A stretch of DNA of 64,000 bases from Chryseobacterium sp. ISL-80 (GTDB lineage: Bacteria > Bacillota > Bacilli > Bacillales > Cytobacillaceae), in contig JAGGQZ010000004.1 of NCBI GenBank assembly GCA_018613055.1, positions 1 through 64,000 of the forward strand, read 5' to 3'. The notes beneath the pieces were generated by a model that saw only the letters and a program-made list of their open reading frames with translations, did not search any database and was not told where the DNA came from. A program made the position numbers and the translations under genes. Positions 36,520-44,333 of the stretch are shown in pieces (within the stretch, counting starts at the first letter, position 1; each line of letters starts with the position of its first letter).

Positions 36520-37005
36520 TTAAGTCATTTCTTTTTTCAATGAAATAATCCGCTGCAATTCTTTTTCTGCTTTCTTATCAGGATAGGCCGGATCTTTCAT
36601 TCTTTCACGCAGCTCGACCGCTTCAATAAAGATCTTGAAATCACTAGAAACAATGAAATTCTCGCCAGGATAATTTTTTTCCAGCTTCTTATTAATTTCC
36701 TTTTCGATCGCTTTCATGTTAAACCGCTTCATATGCTTTACTTTGTATGCAACCAGCGTATCTTTTTTACCAGCGATAACGGCGACATCGAAAATCTCAT
36801 CAAGTCCAGCAATATCTTTTTTCACCCTCGCAGCAAGCTCGAGATCCTTTTCCTCAAGATCATTTGTCGCTCCCGGATCAGGATTGACCGACTGGATCAT
36901 GGACGCCCTGCTCTCCGGGGATGTCTTTCCGAAGGAACATCCAGCAATACCGGTTACAAGCATCGTCAGTACTGCGATAATTTTGATTGTCTGTTTTATA
37001 TTCAT
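36520..37005 (-). CDS. YhcN/YlaJ-type sporulation lipoprotein
   Basis: A lipoprotein of 161 residues. The signal peptide ends in the lipobox TGIAGC (Cys about 23). The rest is a YhcN/YlaJ-type domain (ELAARVKKDIAGLDEIFDVAVIAGKKD, shown in part; later VAYKVKHMKRFNMKAIEKEI). These proteins sit in the spore inner membrane and are linked to germination. ATG at 37005 seven bases after AAGGGG; earlier in-frame codons are unlikely. It is the first gene of the spoVA2-like operon. Confidence 0.88.
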   Translation of the reverse strand: MNIKQTIKIIAVLTMLVTGIAGCSFGKTSPESRASMIQSVNPDPGATNDLEEKDLELAARVKKDIAGLDEIFDVAVIAGKKDTLVAYKVKHMKRFNMKAIEKEINKKLEKNYPGENFIVSSDFKIFIEAVELRERMKDPAYPDKKAEKELQRIISLKKEMT

Positions 37006-37151
37006 CCTTAATCCCCTTCTATGATTCATCTGATTGGTTAAAATTATTTTCCACGTCCAAAACCTAATTTATGAATTTTTTATTGCGGGTTTTATTTCCA
37101 TATCATTGTAAGGACAAGTTTAATATCCCCCAGCTTTCACACCCTGAATAC

Positions 37152-37183
37152 AAAAATCGCCTGCCAGTTGTTTGGCAGACGAT
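37152..37183 (-). terminator. Terminator after the small CGCG protein gene
   Basis: TCGTCTGCCA...TGGCAGGCGA hairpin on the minus strand followed by TTTTTG, immediately downstream of the 43-codon gene. Confidence 0.8.
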
Positions 37184-37187
37184 GAAT

Positions 37188-37319
37188 TTATGCTTTCTTT
37201 CTCTTTTTGCCGCAGCCACATCCGCCTTTTCTGCGTACCCGGCGGCGGGTTGAGGCTGTTTTGCTTTTAGTGCTTTCTTCGTTTGGATTGCTGCTATTTG
37301 GTTTTTGCTTTTCCTCCAT
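37188..37319 (-). CDS. Small basic cysteine-containing protein (43 aa)
   Basis: A 43-residue frame too short for most callers. A Glu/Lys/Ser/Asn-rich head leads to a strongly basic end, TRRRVRRKGGCGCGKKRKKA. It is probably real because AGGGG lies 8 bases before the ATG and a terminator follows its stop. The CGCG core in a basic tail resembles small spore or coat-associated peptides of Bacillus; no family name can be given. It lies between two sporulation genes. Confidence 0.65.
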   Translation of the reverse strand: MEEKQKPNSSNPNEESTKSKTASTRRRVRRKGGCGCGKKRKKA

Positions 37320-37407
37320 GATGACAACCCCTTCATTAAGAGTCCATATGATAGTCTATGAACAAGTCTCATCAGGGGTTCTGGACGGTCTCACTAATTC
37401 CTGCTGG

Positions 37408-37752
37408 TTAATCCTTAATCAGGACATGTTGTATAATGGAGGCCATCCCGGCAATAGCCAGTATGGTGATAACCGGCATCGCAAGCAGAGGATACAACAA
37501 ATATCCAAAATACAAAAATGCTGCTGCCCAAATGCCGGTGCACCAATGGCAGCTTAACAGCTCACCGATCCAATACCTCAAACCTGCACCTTTAATTTCT
37601 ATATAGGTTTCCGTGCTACCATCCTCAAGCGTTTCCACCACTGTTTCGTGGAATGGCTGACGGAGAAATTCAGTAATCACGTCGTATACAATGAGTCTCG
37701 TCAGGCGAAAGCTCGCCATCCCCAGAAGAAATAAATCCAGCCAATTACCCAT
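37408..37752 (-). CDS. yjcA: DUF1360 sporulation protein (YjcA-like)
   Basis: A membrane protein of 114 residues with the DUF1360 signature: FRLTRLIVYDVITEFLRQPFHE near the start (shown in part) and LLSCHWCTGIWAA (about 77-89), followed by two helices. B. subtilis yjcA is a sporulation gene near cotZ with this domain. Its function is unknown. ATG at 37752 after AGGTGG. It is divergent from cotZ. Confidence 0.82.
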   Translation of the reverse strand: MGNWLDLFLLGMASFRLTRLIVYDVITEFLRQPFHETVVETLEDGSTETYIEIKGAGLRYWIGELLSCHWCTGIWAAAFLYFGYLLYPLLAMPVITILAIAGMASIIQHVLIKD

Positions 37753-37882
37753 ATTCTCACCCACCTGTATTATTGGATTCAATACAGCTTATGCTGGGCA
37801 ATTTCCTATGGATAGGCACGAGCCTGTCCGCTTCTGTCATAAATTTTTGTTGCAACGTGTTGAAAATTAGACAAACACCCAC

Positions 37883-37909
37883 ACCATTAGGAGGGCGATT
37901 CATATTCTA
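37883..37909 (+). promoter_or_regulatory. Sigma-K-like promoter of cotZ
   Basis: ACC (37883-37885), 15 bases, then CATATTCTA (37901-37909), which fits CATANNNTA. It lies about 45 bases before the cotZ start, at the spacing seen for spoVIF and cotO. Confidence 0.75.
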
Positions 37910-37953
37910 TTAAGGACAATAGGTCATATCAACAAAAAGGAGATGAACTTATT

Positions 37954-38478
37954 ATGGGTTGCAGAAATAAGAAACATGATGGCGATAGCTGTGTATGCGA
38001 AGTCCTCAGAGCAGTAGCAGATGCACAGGACGAAGTGGATGTAGACAATGATTGTGATGTAAGCTGTCATAAATCTATCCAGGAATTGCTTGCAGGTGCA
38101 CAAACTCCTACGACAGATTTGGATACAATCCCGTTAATTTTATATTGCGGTGACTGCCAACCATTCGAAGGATTTGGAACTCGCATCCGCACAACAAATG
38201 GTAATGGTCCACAAATGCTTGACTGCTTCAACTCTTTCTTCTTCCGTGTAACTTCCGTGGATGATAACTGCTGCGCAAAGCTTGAGTTGCTGGCTACACG
38301 GGGAGGAAATCCTGAAGATAGCACTCCTTGCGAGCAAATCACAACTGGCGGATCTAGAAATGAATTCTTCAGAACAGGAATCTGCCTCACTGTAGACTTG
38401 GATTGCTTCTGTGCAGTCACATGCCTTGACCCGGTTGCAGCTTTACCACTTTCAAGCCTTCCTGGCAATACAAAATAA
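37954..38478 (+). CDS. cotZ: Spore coat protein CotZ/CotY family
   Basis: A cysteine-rich protein of 174 residues (about 14 Cys) of the CotY/CotZ/ExsY family, which self-assembles into the crust or exosporium layer of the spore. Features are GCRNKKHDGDSCVCEVLRA at the start, ILYCGDCQPFEGFGTRI and the CFCAVTCLDP end. In B. subtilis CotZ is the crust morphogen. ATG 9 bases after AAAGGAG. Only one copy of the cotY/cotZ type is present here and the cotV-W-X genes are absent. Confidence 0.93.
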   Translation: MGCRNKKHDGDSCVCEVLRAVADAQDEVDVDNDCDVSCHKSIQELLAGAQTPTTDLDTIPLILYCGDCQPFEGFGTRIRTTNGNGPQMLDCFNSFFFRVTSVDDNCCAKLELLATRGGNPEDSTPCEQITTGGSRNEFFRTGICLTVDLDCFCAVTCLDPVAALPLSSLPGNTK

Positions 38479-38496
38479 CAAAGGCTGGAAAATCAG

Positions 38497-38522
38497 GCTT
38501 ACCTAAATGGTAAGCCTATTTT
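38497..38522. terminator. Terminator between cotZ and cotO
   Basis: TAGGCTTACC/GGTAAGCCTA hairpin with T-rich flank on the plus strand, between converging genes. Confidence 0.75.
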
Positions 38523-39010
38523 TATAACCCAACCCTCTTGATATCGATTAAATCCTCTTTCGGGATGCTGACACTTTTCTTCCTCGGAGTTACAGATTGG
38601 ATGAACAATACTTCCCCCTTCAATTCGATAAAATAACCTTTATATGACCTTCCCATGGTAATGAATTCGTATTTCACCTTAGCTACAGATGCGGGGACAA
38701 GCTTTAAATGTTTAATTTTTTCCTCTAGTGTATAATCATTGAAACTTCTCTTCCCTCGGTTCTTGGACTGGTCAGATTGGATGTCTTCTTCCTCTTCTGC
38801 TTGGTGATTGACTTCCTCTTCAGATGATTCTTTTGCGTCAAGATTTATTTCATCAGTTACTGGGCTATCATCGTGGTCTTCCAGAATTTCAGACGTATCG
38901 GGTTCATTTTTAATACTATATTTATTTTGCATTTCGGGTTGTGGCAGATCAATAACAGGCTGATTGATGTAAAACAAAGGAGATTGCTTACGACTTCGCT
39001 TCCTTCCCAT
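38522..39010 (-). CDS. cotO: Spore coat protein CotO
   Basis: A protein of 162 residues, shorter than B. subtilis CotO (YjbX). A basic head (MGRKRSRKQSPLFYINQP) precedes a long acidic low-complexity part (about 30-90, Glu/Asp/Ser) and a conserved C-terminal domain starting near TLEEKIKHLKLVP. CotO is a late coat morphogen linked to coat/crust or exosporium attachment. ATG after GAGGTG. It converges with cotZ, as in B. subtilis the two are neighbours. Confidence 0.85.
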   Translation of the reverse strand: MGRKRSRKQSPLFYINQPVIDLPQPEMQNKYSIKNEPDTSEILEDHDDSPVTDEINLDAKESSEEEVNHQAEEEEDIQSDQSKNRGKRSFNDYTLEEKIKHLKLVPASVAKVKYEFITMGRSYKGYFIELKGEVLFIQSVTPRKKSVSIPKEDLIDIKRVGL

Positions 39011-39040
39011 TTACGGCACCTCCATAACTTCGCTCACCCT

Positions 39041-39067
39041 ATATGTATGCGGCCGCCCAGGATAGGT
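39041..39067 (-). promoter_or_regulatory. Candidate sigma-K promoter of cotO
   Basis: On the minus strand ACC, 15 bases, then CATACATAT (39049-39041), one step from the CATANNNTA consensus, about 30 bases before the cotO start. A sigma-E reading of the -10 is also possible. Confidence 0.5.
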
Positions 39068-39123
39068 GCCGGAATCGTCTATGGAATTGGTTGAAAGAAA
39101 TTATAAATCGAGAAAATAAATAA

Positions 39124-39144
39124 GGCCCGCTCATGTGGCGGGCC
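39124..39144 (-). terminator. Terminator after fabI
   Basis: GGCCCGC/GCGGGCC 7-bp GC stem followed on the minus strand by TTATTTATTTT, just past the fabI stop. Confidence 0.85.
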
Positions 39145-39152
39145 AGATGTTT

Positions 39153-39920
39153 CTATAAGATATGGAATCCAGAATCAACGTGGATGTTTTCGCCAGTGAT
39201 TCCTCTGGACATATCACTGAAAAGGAATACAGCTGTATCGCCGACTTCTTCTGGAGTCGTATTGCGTCGAAGCGGAGCTTTCTCTTCAATTTCCTTCAAA
39301 ATCGAGTTGAAATCACTTACGCCTTTAGCAGATAGTGTGCGGATAGGGCCTGCTGAAATCGAGTTAACACGGATATTGTGTTTTCCTAAATCGGCAGCAA
39401 GATAGCGGACACTTGCATCAAGTGATGCTTTTGCCACTCCCATGACATTGTAATTCTGGATCGCACGCTCTCCGCCCAGATAAGTCAAGGTCACGATGCT
39501 TCCGCCTTCTGCCATCAGTTCCTTCGCTTCCTTGGCAACAGCAGTCAGTGAGTATGCACTGATGTTATGAGCCAGAAGGAAACCATCGCGTGTTACATTC
39601 AAATAGTCCCCCTGCAGTTCTTCCTTGTTCGCGAATGCGATACAGTGGGCAACACCGTAAATCGAACCTGCTGCCTCCTTAATTTCTTTAAAGCATTTCG
39701 CTACATCTTCGTCACTTGTAACGTCACATGGCAAAACTAAATAGTTTTGATCAAGTGATTCGGCAAGTTCGCGGACACTTTTCTCCAGACGCTCACCGGC
39801 ATAAGTGAAAATTAAATTCGCCCCGGCATTGTGGAGAGATTGAGCAATACCCCAGGCGATGCTCCTTTTATTGGCTACACCCATTACTACATATGTTTTA
39901 CCGTTCAATGAAAGAGTCAT
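39153..39920 (-). CDS. fabI: Enoyl-ACP reductase (NADH) FabI
   Basis: A short-chain reductase of 255 residues that carries out the last step of each fatty acid elongation cycle, reducing trans-2-enoyl-ACP with NADH. It shows the FabI start VVMGVANKRSIAWGIAQ (about 12-28) and the catalytic pair Tyr...Lys in YNVMGVAK (Y-x6-K, about residues 157-164). It is the usual triclosan target. ATG after AGGGGGATATTT. A FapR-type operator lies about 30-50 bases upstream, so control by malonyl-CoA through FapR is expected. Confidence 0.97.
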   Translation of the reverse strand: MTLSLNGKTYVVMGVANKRSIAWGIAQSLHNAGANLIFTYAGERLEKSVRELAESLDQNYLVLPCDVTSDEDVAKCFKEIKEAAGSIYGVAHCIAFANKEELQGDYLNVTRDGFLLAHNISAYSLTAVAKEAKELMAEGGSIVTLTYLGGERAIQNYNVMGVAKASLDASVRYLAADLGKHNIRVNSISAGPIRTLSAKGVSDFNSILKEIEEKAPLRRNTTPEEVGDTAVFLFSDMSRGITGENIHVDSGFHIL

Positions 39921-39950
39921 TTTTAAAATATCCCCCTGTTAATACAAGTT

Positions 39951-39969
39951 ATTAGTACCTAGTGCTAAT
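39951..39969. promoter_or_regulatory. FapR-type operator upstream of fabI
   Basis: ATTAGTACCTAGTGCTAAT, a near-perfect inverted repeat matching the known Bacillus FapR box (TTAGTACCTA...TACTAA type), 31-49 bases before the fabI start. FapR represses fatty acid synthesis genes when malonyl-CoA is low. Confidence 0.88.
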
Positions 39970-40000
39970 TCTACACCATATTTTTTCATTTGAAAAGGAA

Positions 40001-40022
40001 AACCCGCCGGGAAGGCGGGTTT
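40001..40022 (-). terminator. Terminator after yjbQ
   Basis: AACCCGCC/GGCGGGTT stem with a 6-base loop and TTTTCC after it on the minus strand. Confidence 0.85.
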
Positions 40023-40031
40023 AGTTTCAAA

Positions 40032-41891
40032 TCAGCACCAAAAACAGAATTCGAGTTCCCTTTTCAGTTCATCGACATATTCCTTTGATCCTGTAACAAT
40101 CAAACGGTCATTCAGCCTCAGCTCGGTATCTCCATGAGGCACGATCGATTCATTTTCACGAAGGATCCTGACAAAGATGACATCTCCGGTGAATGGAAAA
40201 CGCCTTAGTGTCATACCGTCAAAGTGATCATTGAGCATTCTGATTTCATGCAGGGAATTTTCCTGATGCGTCAAAATGGTCATGACTCCTGGTGATTCAA
40301 TCATTGCACGCAGCAGCGACTCAGTTGAACGGAGGACAGAGAATACTTCAATTCCCTCTTCTTGGGCTTGCTCAGCAAGGTCTGGACTTTCAATCCTCGC
40401 GATGACCCGTTCAACTCCACGTTCTTTTGCGCTGACCGCGATGGTCGCATTGAGATCGGGATCTCCCGTAGAGATTACAATGATATCCGCATCATACACT
40501 TCAACCTTATCGAGTGTATCAATATCATAATTCTCAATTTCAACGATTTCAAAAACAGTGTCAGCTAATTTTTCCGCTTTATCCTGTTTCGTATGATAAA
40601 TAACCGGTTCGTATAAAGAAGATTGAAGTGCTCTTGATACGGGAAGTGTCATCTGGTTGGCGCCAATAAACGCCACCTTTACTTTAATTTCCTCTGCTTT
40701 TTCTTCAGGGAACAACTTTTTGAATAAAATTGGCGTCAAAACACTGGAGATGACTGCCACCAGAATCAGTGTTCCGCTCATCTGAGGCGAGATCATTTCC
40801 ATTCTTTCACCAATCGTTGCTGCAGCAATGACGAGTGACAATGTGGAGGTCAACAGGAAGCCAGCCGCGAGAACCGTCTTTGTGTCGTACCATTTTTTCA
40901 AAAGATATACTGGAACCATTTTTGACAAAAACAAAGCCAAAAGTAATAGCGGTATCAATAATAAGAGCTTTTTTTCAGTGAACAGGGACCATAAATCGAG
41001 TTCGACACCCACCATTACGAAAAAGATGGGAATCAGGAAGCCATAACCAAATGAATCAAGTTTATGGACCATTTCCTGGTCCGGTGCCAGCAGGGAAACA
41101 AGGACACCTGCAAGGAATGCTCCCAGGATATTTTCCGCGCCAACCGTTTCTGAGATGGCAACCAGTAAAATGATCAAGGCAAAAACCGCACGGGTGCCAA
41201 TTTGTGTGGTACCTGTAGACAATGCATTAATGAATGTCCTATTTTTGAAGGATCTGCCGATGAAATAAAGTGCTACACCAGCAGCAAAAAGCACGAGCAG
41301 CAGCCATGTATTGCCACCGCCAGTATCATAAAGGGATACAAAGACAGCAAGCAGGATCATGGTGGCAAGGTCTGCAATGACAGCAACCAATAAGATGATC
41401 TGCCCTATATTCGTTTTCATTAAATGCGCGTCCTTTAGAGTAGGAACTACCACTCCAAGAGAGATTGTCGAGATGATCAAGGTCATCAAAAATACATTCT
41501 CAATGAAACCTGCAAGCACGAATAAATACGACAATCCAAGAGAGGCAATGAATATCCCGACAAATATGACAGAAGCGACGACAAACGTATTTGGTTCTTT
41601 TTTGCTGTTGGATTTTGCTCTGCCTTTATTTTTCCCGCTGGAGAATGCAGTGAAGTCAATCTCCAACCCACTCAAAAACATCAGGAACAAGAATCCCAGG
41701 GTGGAAAGTGTGCTGAGCCATGCATCCTCATGGACAATGTTGAAGCCGCTTTTACCGATAAGCAAACCCATGATGATTTCAGCTACAACGACGGGTATGA
41801 AACTCAATTTTAAGCGGTGCAATATAATAGGTGTTAAAAATGCAACAATAATGACGATTACCAGTGATGTAATCGAAGCATGCTGTTCCAT
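40032..41891 (-). CDS. yjbQ: CPA2 cation/proton antiporter YjbQ
   Basis: A membrane protein of 619 residues. About 12 transmembrane helices (residues 1-385) form a Kef/CPA2 exchanger (GLLIGKSGF, FLFLMFLSGLEID). They are followed by an RCK/TrkA-N nucleotide-binding domain (VKVAFIGANQMTLPVSRAL) and a TrkA-C domain (LHEIRMLNDHFDGMTLRRFP). Probably exchanges K+ or Na+ for H+ under ligand control. ATG at 41891 after GGAGGGAGCGG; the longer frame is not supported. It lies 72 bases downstream of mgtE and may be co-transcribed. Confidence 0.93.
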   Translation of the reverse strand: MEQHASITSLVIVIIVAFLTPIILHRLKLSFIPVVVAEIIMGLLIGKSGFNIVHEDAWLSTLSTLGFLFLMFLSGLEIDFTAFSSGKNKGRAKSNSKKEPNTFVVASVIFVGIFIASLGLSYLFVLAGFIENVFLMTLIISTISLGVVVPTLKDAHLMKTNIGQIILLVAVIADLATMILLAVFVSLYDTGGGNTWLLLVLFAAGVALYFIGRSFKNRTFINALSTGTTQIGTRAVFALIILLVAISETVGAENILGAFLAGVLVSLLAPDQEMVHKLDSFGYGFLIPIFFVMVGVELDLWSLFTEKKLLLLIPLLLLALFLSKMVPVYLLKKWYDTKTVLAAGFLLTSTLSLVIAAATIGERMEMISPQMSGTLILVAVISSVLTPILFKKLFPEEKAEEIKVKVAFIGANQMTLPVSRALQSSLYEPVIYHTKQDKAEKLADTVFEIVEIENYDIDTLDKVEVYDADIIVISTGDPDLNATIAVSAKERGVERVIARIESPDLAEQAQEEGIEVFSVLRSTESLLRAMIESPGVMTILTHQENSLHEIRMLNDHFDGMTLRRFPFTGDVIFVRILRENESIVPHGDTELRLNDRLIVTGSKEYVDELKRELEFCFWC

Positions 41892-41963
41892 CCGCTCCCT
41901 CCTTTTTATAAAAGAATGACGTAAAACAAAGATTTTTTGCATTACACAAAGTTCGACTAATCA

Positions 41964-43343
41964 CTAAGTAAGATAACTCATAAAAGCTGTAGCAATTCCA
42001 AAATAAATCAAAATACTAATAATATCATTGATGGTTGTGATAAAGGGGCCTGATGCAACTGCAGGGTCAATTTTCAACCTGTGCATCAGCAGCGGAACAA
42101 GCGAACCGGCCAGTGTCGCGAAAATCAGTGTAACAAAGATCGATATGCCGACTAAAACCCCAAGAAAAAATTCGCCTTTCCAAAAATAAACGACAAATGC
42201 AACCAGGATCCCGCATACAGCACCGGTTATCAAACCTGTACCAGCTTCCCTAATGATAATGCTCCATTTGTTTTCTTTTTCAAGGTCTCCAGTAGCAATT
42301 CCCCTGACTGCTACTGCCAGGGCCTGTGTTCCGGTGTTGCCAGCCATCCCGGCAATCAAAGGAATAAATACAGCCAAAATTGCAACCTTATCCAATGTAT
42401 CCTCAAACCTTCCAATCAGACTCGCTGTGAACATCCCTAAAAACAGTAAAATGATCAGCCAAGGCAGCCGCTTCTTGGCGGCAGTAAATGGATTTCGGTC
42501 GACCGTGTCAAGATCTGCAATACCCGCCAGCTTAGAGTAGTCATCCGACGCTTCTTCTTCCATAACGTCAATGATGTCATCGACCGTTATGATTCCAAGG
42601 AGATGGTTTTGAAAATCAATGACAGGAAGGGCAAGGAAGTTGTAATCACGCATCATCCGCGCTACTTCTTCCTGGTCCTCTCCTACTGAAACGGAGACTA
42701 CCCGATCATTCATCACTTCACCGATCATCGTCTCGTCATCCGCCACGATCAAATCTCTCAAGGAAATGACCCCAGCCAGTCTCTTCTCCTCATCGACAAC
42801 AAAAATATAATAAATCGTCTCAGCCCTGGGTGCTTCTTTTTTCAGGATATACATGGCCGATCTGACCGTCTGGTTGGCAGAAATCGCAATGAATTCTGTC
42901 GTCATGATACTTCCTGCTGTGTATTCTTCATAATGCAGCAAGTCCTTGATTTCCTGTGCTGCTTCCTCATCCATGATTGTCAAATAACTGGCAACCTGGT
43001 CTTTGTCAAGCTCATTCAAGACATCCACCGCGTCATCGGCATACATATTTGACAGCATGTCGGCCGCGTAATTCGGATTCATCTGCGCCAATACATCCTT
43101 AAAATCCTCTTCATCCGCTTCCAGGTTCTCGAACAGATCAGCCATCTCTTCAGGTGAGAGAAAATTATAAACTTTCGCACGATCTTCGTCATCAAGTTCA
43201 CTGAAAAATTCAGCCTGGTCATATGGATGCAGGTCTAAAAATTCCTCACGAAAATCATCAATTTTTTCAGAGTAAAGTGCTTCCAACAGCAATTCAGAAT
43301 TAATTTGCTGCCTGGATGCTGATTCTTGACGTTCTTCAGACAT
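41964..43343 (-). CDS. mgtE: Magnesium transporter MgtE
   Basis: A Mg2+ channel of 459 residues. The N domain (about 1-130) is followed by a CBS pair (about 135-255; TAGSIMTTEFIAI, VIDFQNHLLGIITVDDIIDV) that senses cytoplasmic Mg2+ and five membrane helices with GMAGNTGTQALAV and ASGPFITTINDIISI, the pore signatures. ATG at 43343 after AAGGGGG; the longer frame is not supported. I see no M-box riboswitch in the short upstream gap. In B. subtilis mgtE is elsewhere, so its place between yjbQ and prpE is a local difference. Confidence 0.95.
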   Translation of the reverse strand: MSEERQESASRQQINSELLLEALYSEKIDDFREEFLDLHPYDQAEFFSELDDEDRAKVYNFLSPEEMADLFENLEADEEDFKDVLAQMNPNYAADMLSNMYADDAVDVLNELDKDQVASYLTIMDEEAAQEIKDLLHYEEYTAGSIMTTEFIAISANQTVRSAMYILKKEAPRAETIYYIFVVDEEKRLAGVISLRDLIVADDETMIGEVMNDRVVSVSVGEDQEEVARMMRDYNFLALPVIDFQNHLLGIITVDDIIDVMEEEASDDYSKLAGIADLDTVDRNPFTAAKKRLPWLIILLFLGMFTASLIGRFEDTLDKVAILAVFIPLIAGMAGNTGTQALAVAVRGIATGDLEKENKWSIIIREAGTGLITGAVCGILVAFVVYFWKGEFFLGVLVGISIFVTLIFATLAGSLVPLLMHRLKIDPAVASGPFITTINDIISILIYFGIATAFMSYLT

Positions 43344-43540
43344 CCACCTTACCCCCTTTCCTTTAGTACATTTCATTATACTAGCATTTATTGAAATCTT
43401 TGTCTTTTATCTTCTCTTTTTCATGTGAAATTAAAATGGGTAATATAAATTTGCCTTTTCTATAACATTCCCTTTTTTAAATTTAAACTTGTCTTTTTTT
43501 CGGCAGCGGGAATGATAAAAGATAAAAGGAGGATTGCTCC

Positions 43541-44278
43541 ATGAAACTAGACATTATTGGCGATATTCACGGCTGTTATGCTGAATTTGAAAAGCTTACC
43601 CAACAGCTTGGATATGACTGGGATTCTGGTCTACCGATCCACCCCGATGGCCGGAAGCTTGCTTTTGTCGGCGACCTGACAGACCGGGGACCGGAATCGC
43701 TGAAAACCGCTGAGCTGGTTTGGGAACTTGTCGTGAAAAAAAAGGCCGCTTATTATGTTCCTGGAAACCATTGCAATAAGCTGTATCGATATCTTTTGGG
43801 CAATAAAGTACAGACTACTCACGGGCTTGAGACTACGGTTGCTGAATTTCTGTCACTGAGTACTGGACAGAAAAATTCATTCCGGGATAAATTTTTGAGT
43901 TTATATGACTCAGCGCCTTTGTACCATGTACTAAATGAAGGACGTCTTGTCATCGCCCATGCAGGAATCCGCGAAGATTACATAGGGAAAAACAATTCAA
44001 AAGTTAAAACGTTTGTCCTTTATGGTGATATCACCGGCCAGAACAATCAAGACGGGACTCCCGTACGGCGTGATTGGGCGAAGAATTATCAAGGGAAGGC
44101 GGTCATCGTTTATGGCCATACACCTGTAAAGGAGCCGAGAATCCTGAATAATACCTATAATATAGATACAGGCGCTGTTTTTGGCGGTAAACTGTCAGCT
44201 CTTCGTTATCCTGAAATGGAATTAATGTGCGTTCCATCCACCATGCCTTTTGTACCCGAAAAATTCAGGGAGATATAA
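43541..44278 (+). CDS. prpE: Bis(5'-nucleosyl)-tetraphosphatase PrpE
   Basis: A metallophosphatase of 245 residues that splits symmetric dinucleoside tetraphosphates such as Ap4A; B. subtilis PrpE also dephosphorylates proteins and affects spore germination. Motifs for the two-metal centre are GDIHG (about 7-11), [16 protein letters not shown] (Asn-His), AHAGI and GHTPV. ATG after AAAGGAGGATTGCTCC. It is divergent from mgtE. Confidence 0.95.
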   Translation: MKLDIIGDIHGCYAEFEKLTQQLGYDWDSGLPIHPDGRKLAFVGDLTDRGPESLKTAELVWELVVKKKAAYYVPGNHCNKLYRYLLGNKVQTTHGLETTVAEFLSLSTGQKNSFRDKFLSLYDSAPLYHVLNEGRLVIAHAGIREDYIGKNNSKVKTFVLYGDITGQNNQDGTPVRRDWAKNYQGKAVIVYGHTPVKEPRILNNTYNIDTGAVFGGKLSALRYPEMELMCVPSTMPFVPEKFREI

Positions 44279-44300
44279 TAATTACCCAAATAAAAAACGA

Positions 44301-44324
44301 GCTAACCACGGGAATGGTGGTTAG
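44301..44324. terminator. Bidirectional terminator between prpE and the CAP gene
   Basis: GCTAACCAC/GTGGTTAGC stem with a 6-base loop; T-rich on both sides, between converging genes. Confidence 0.85.
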
Positions 44325-44333
44325 CTTTGTTCT

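Noticed and set aside
43344-43540. M-box magnesium riboswitch before mgtE
   Set aside because: The gap is short and AT-rich and I could not find the conserved M-box core.
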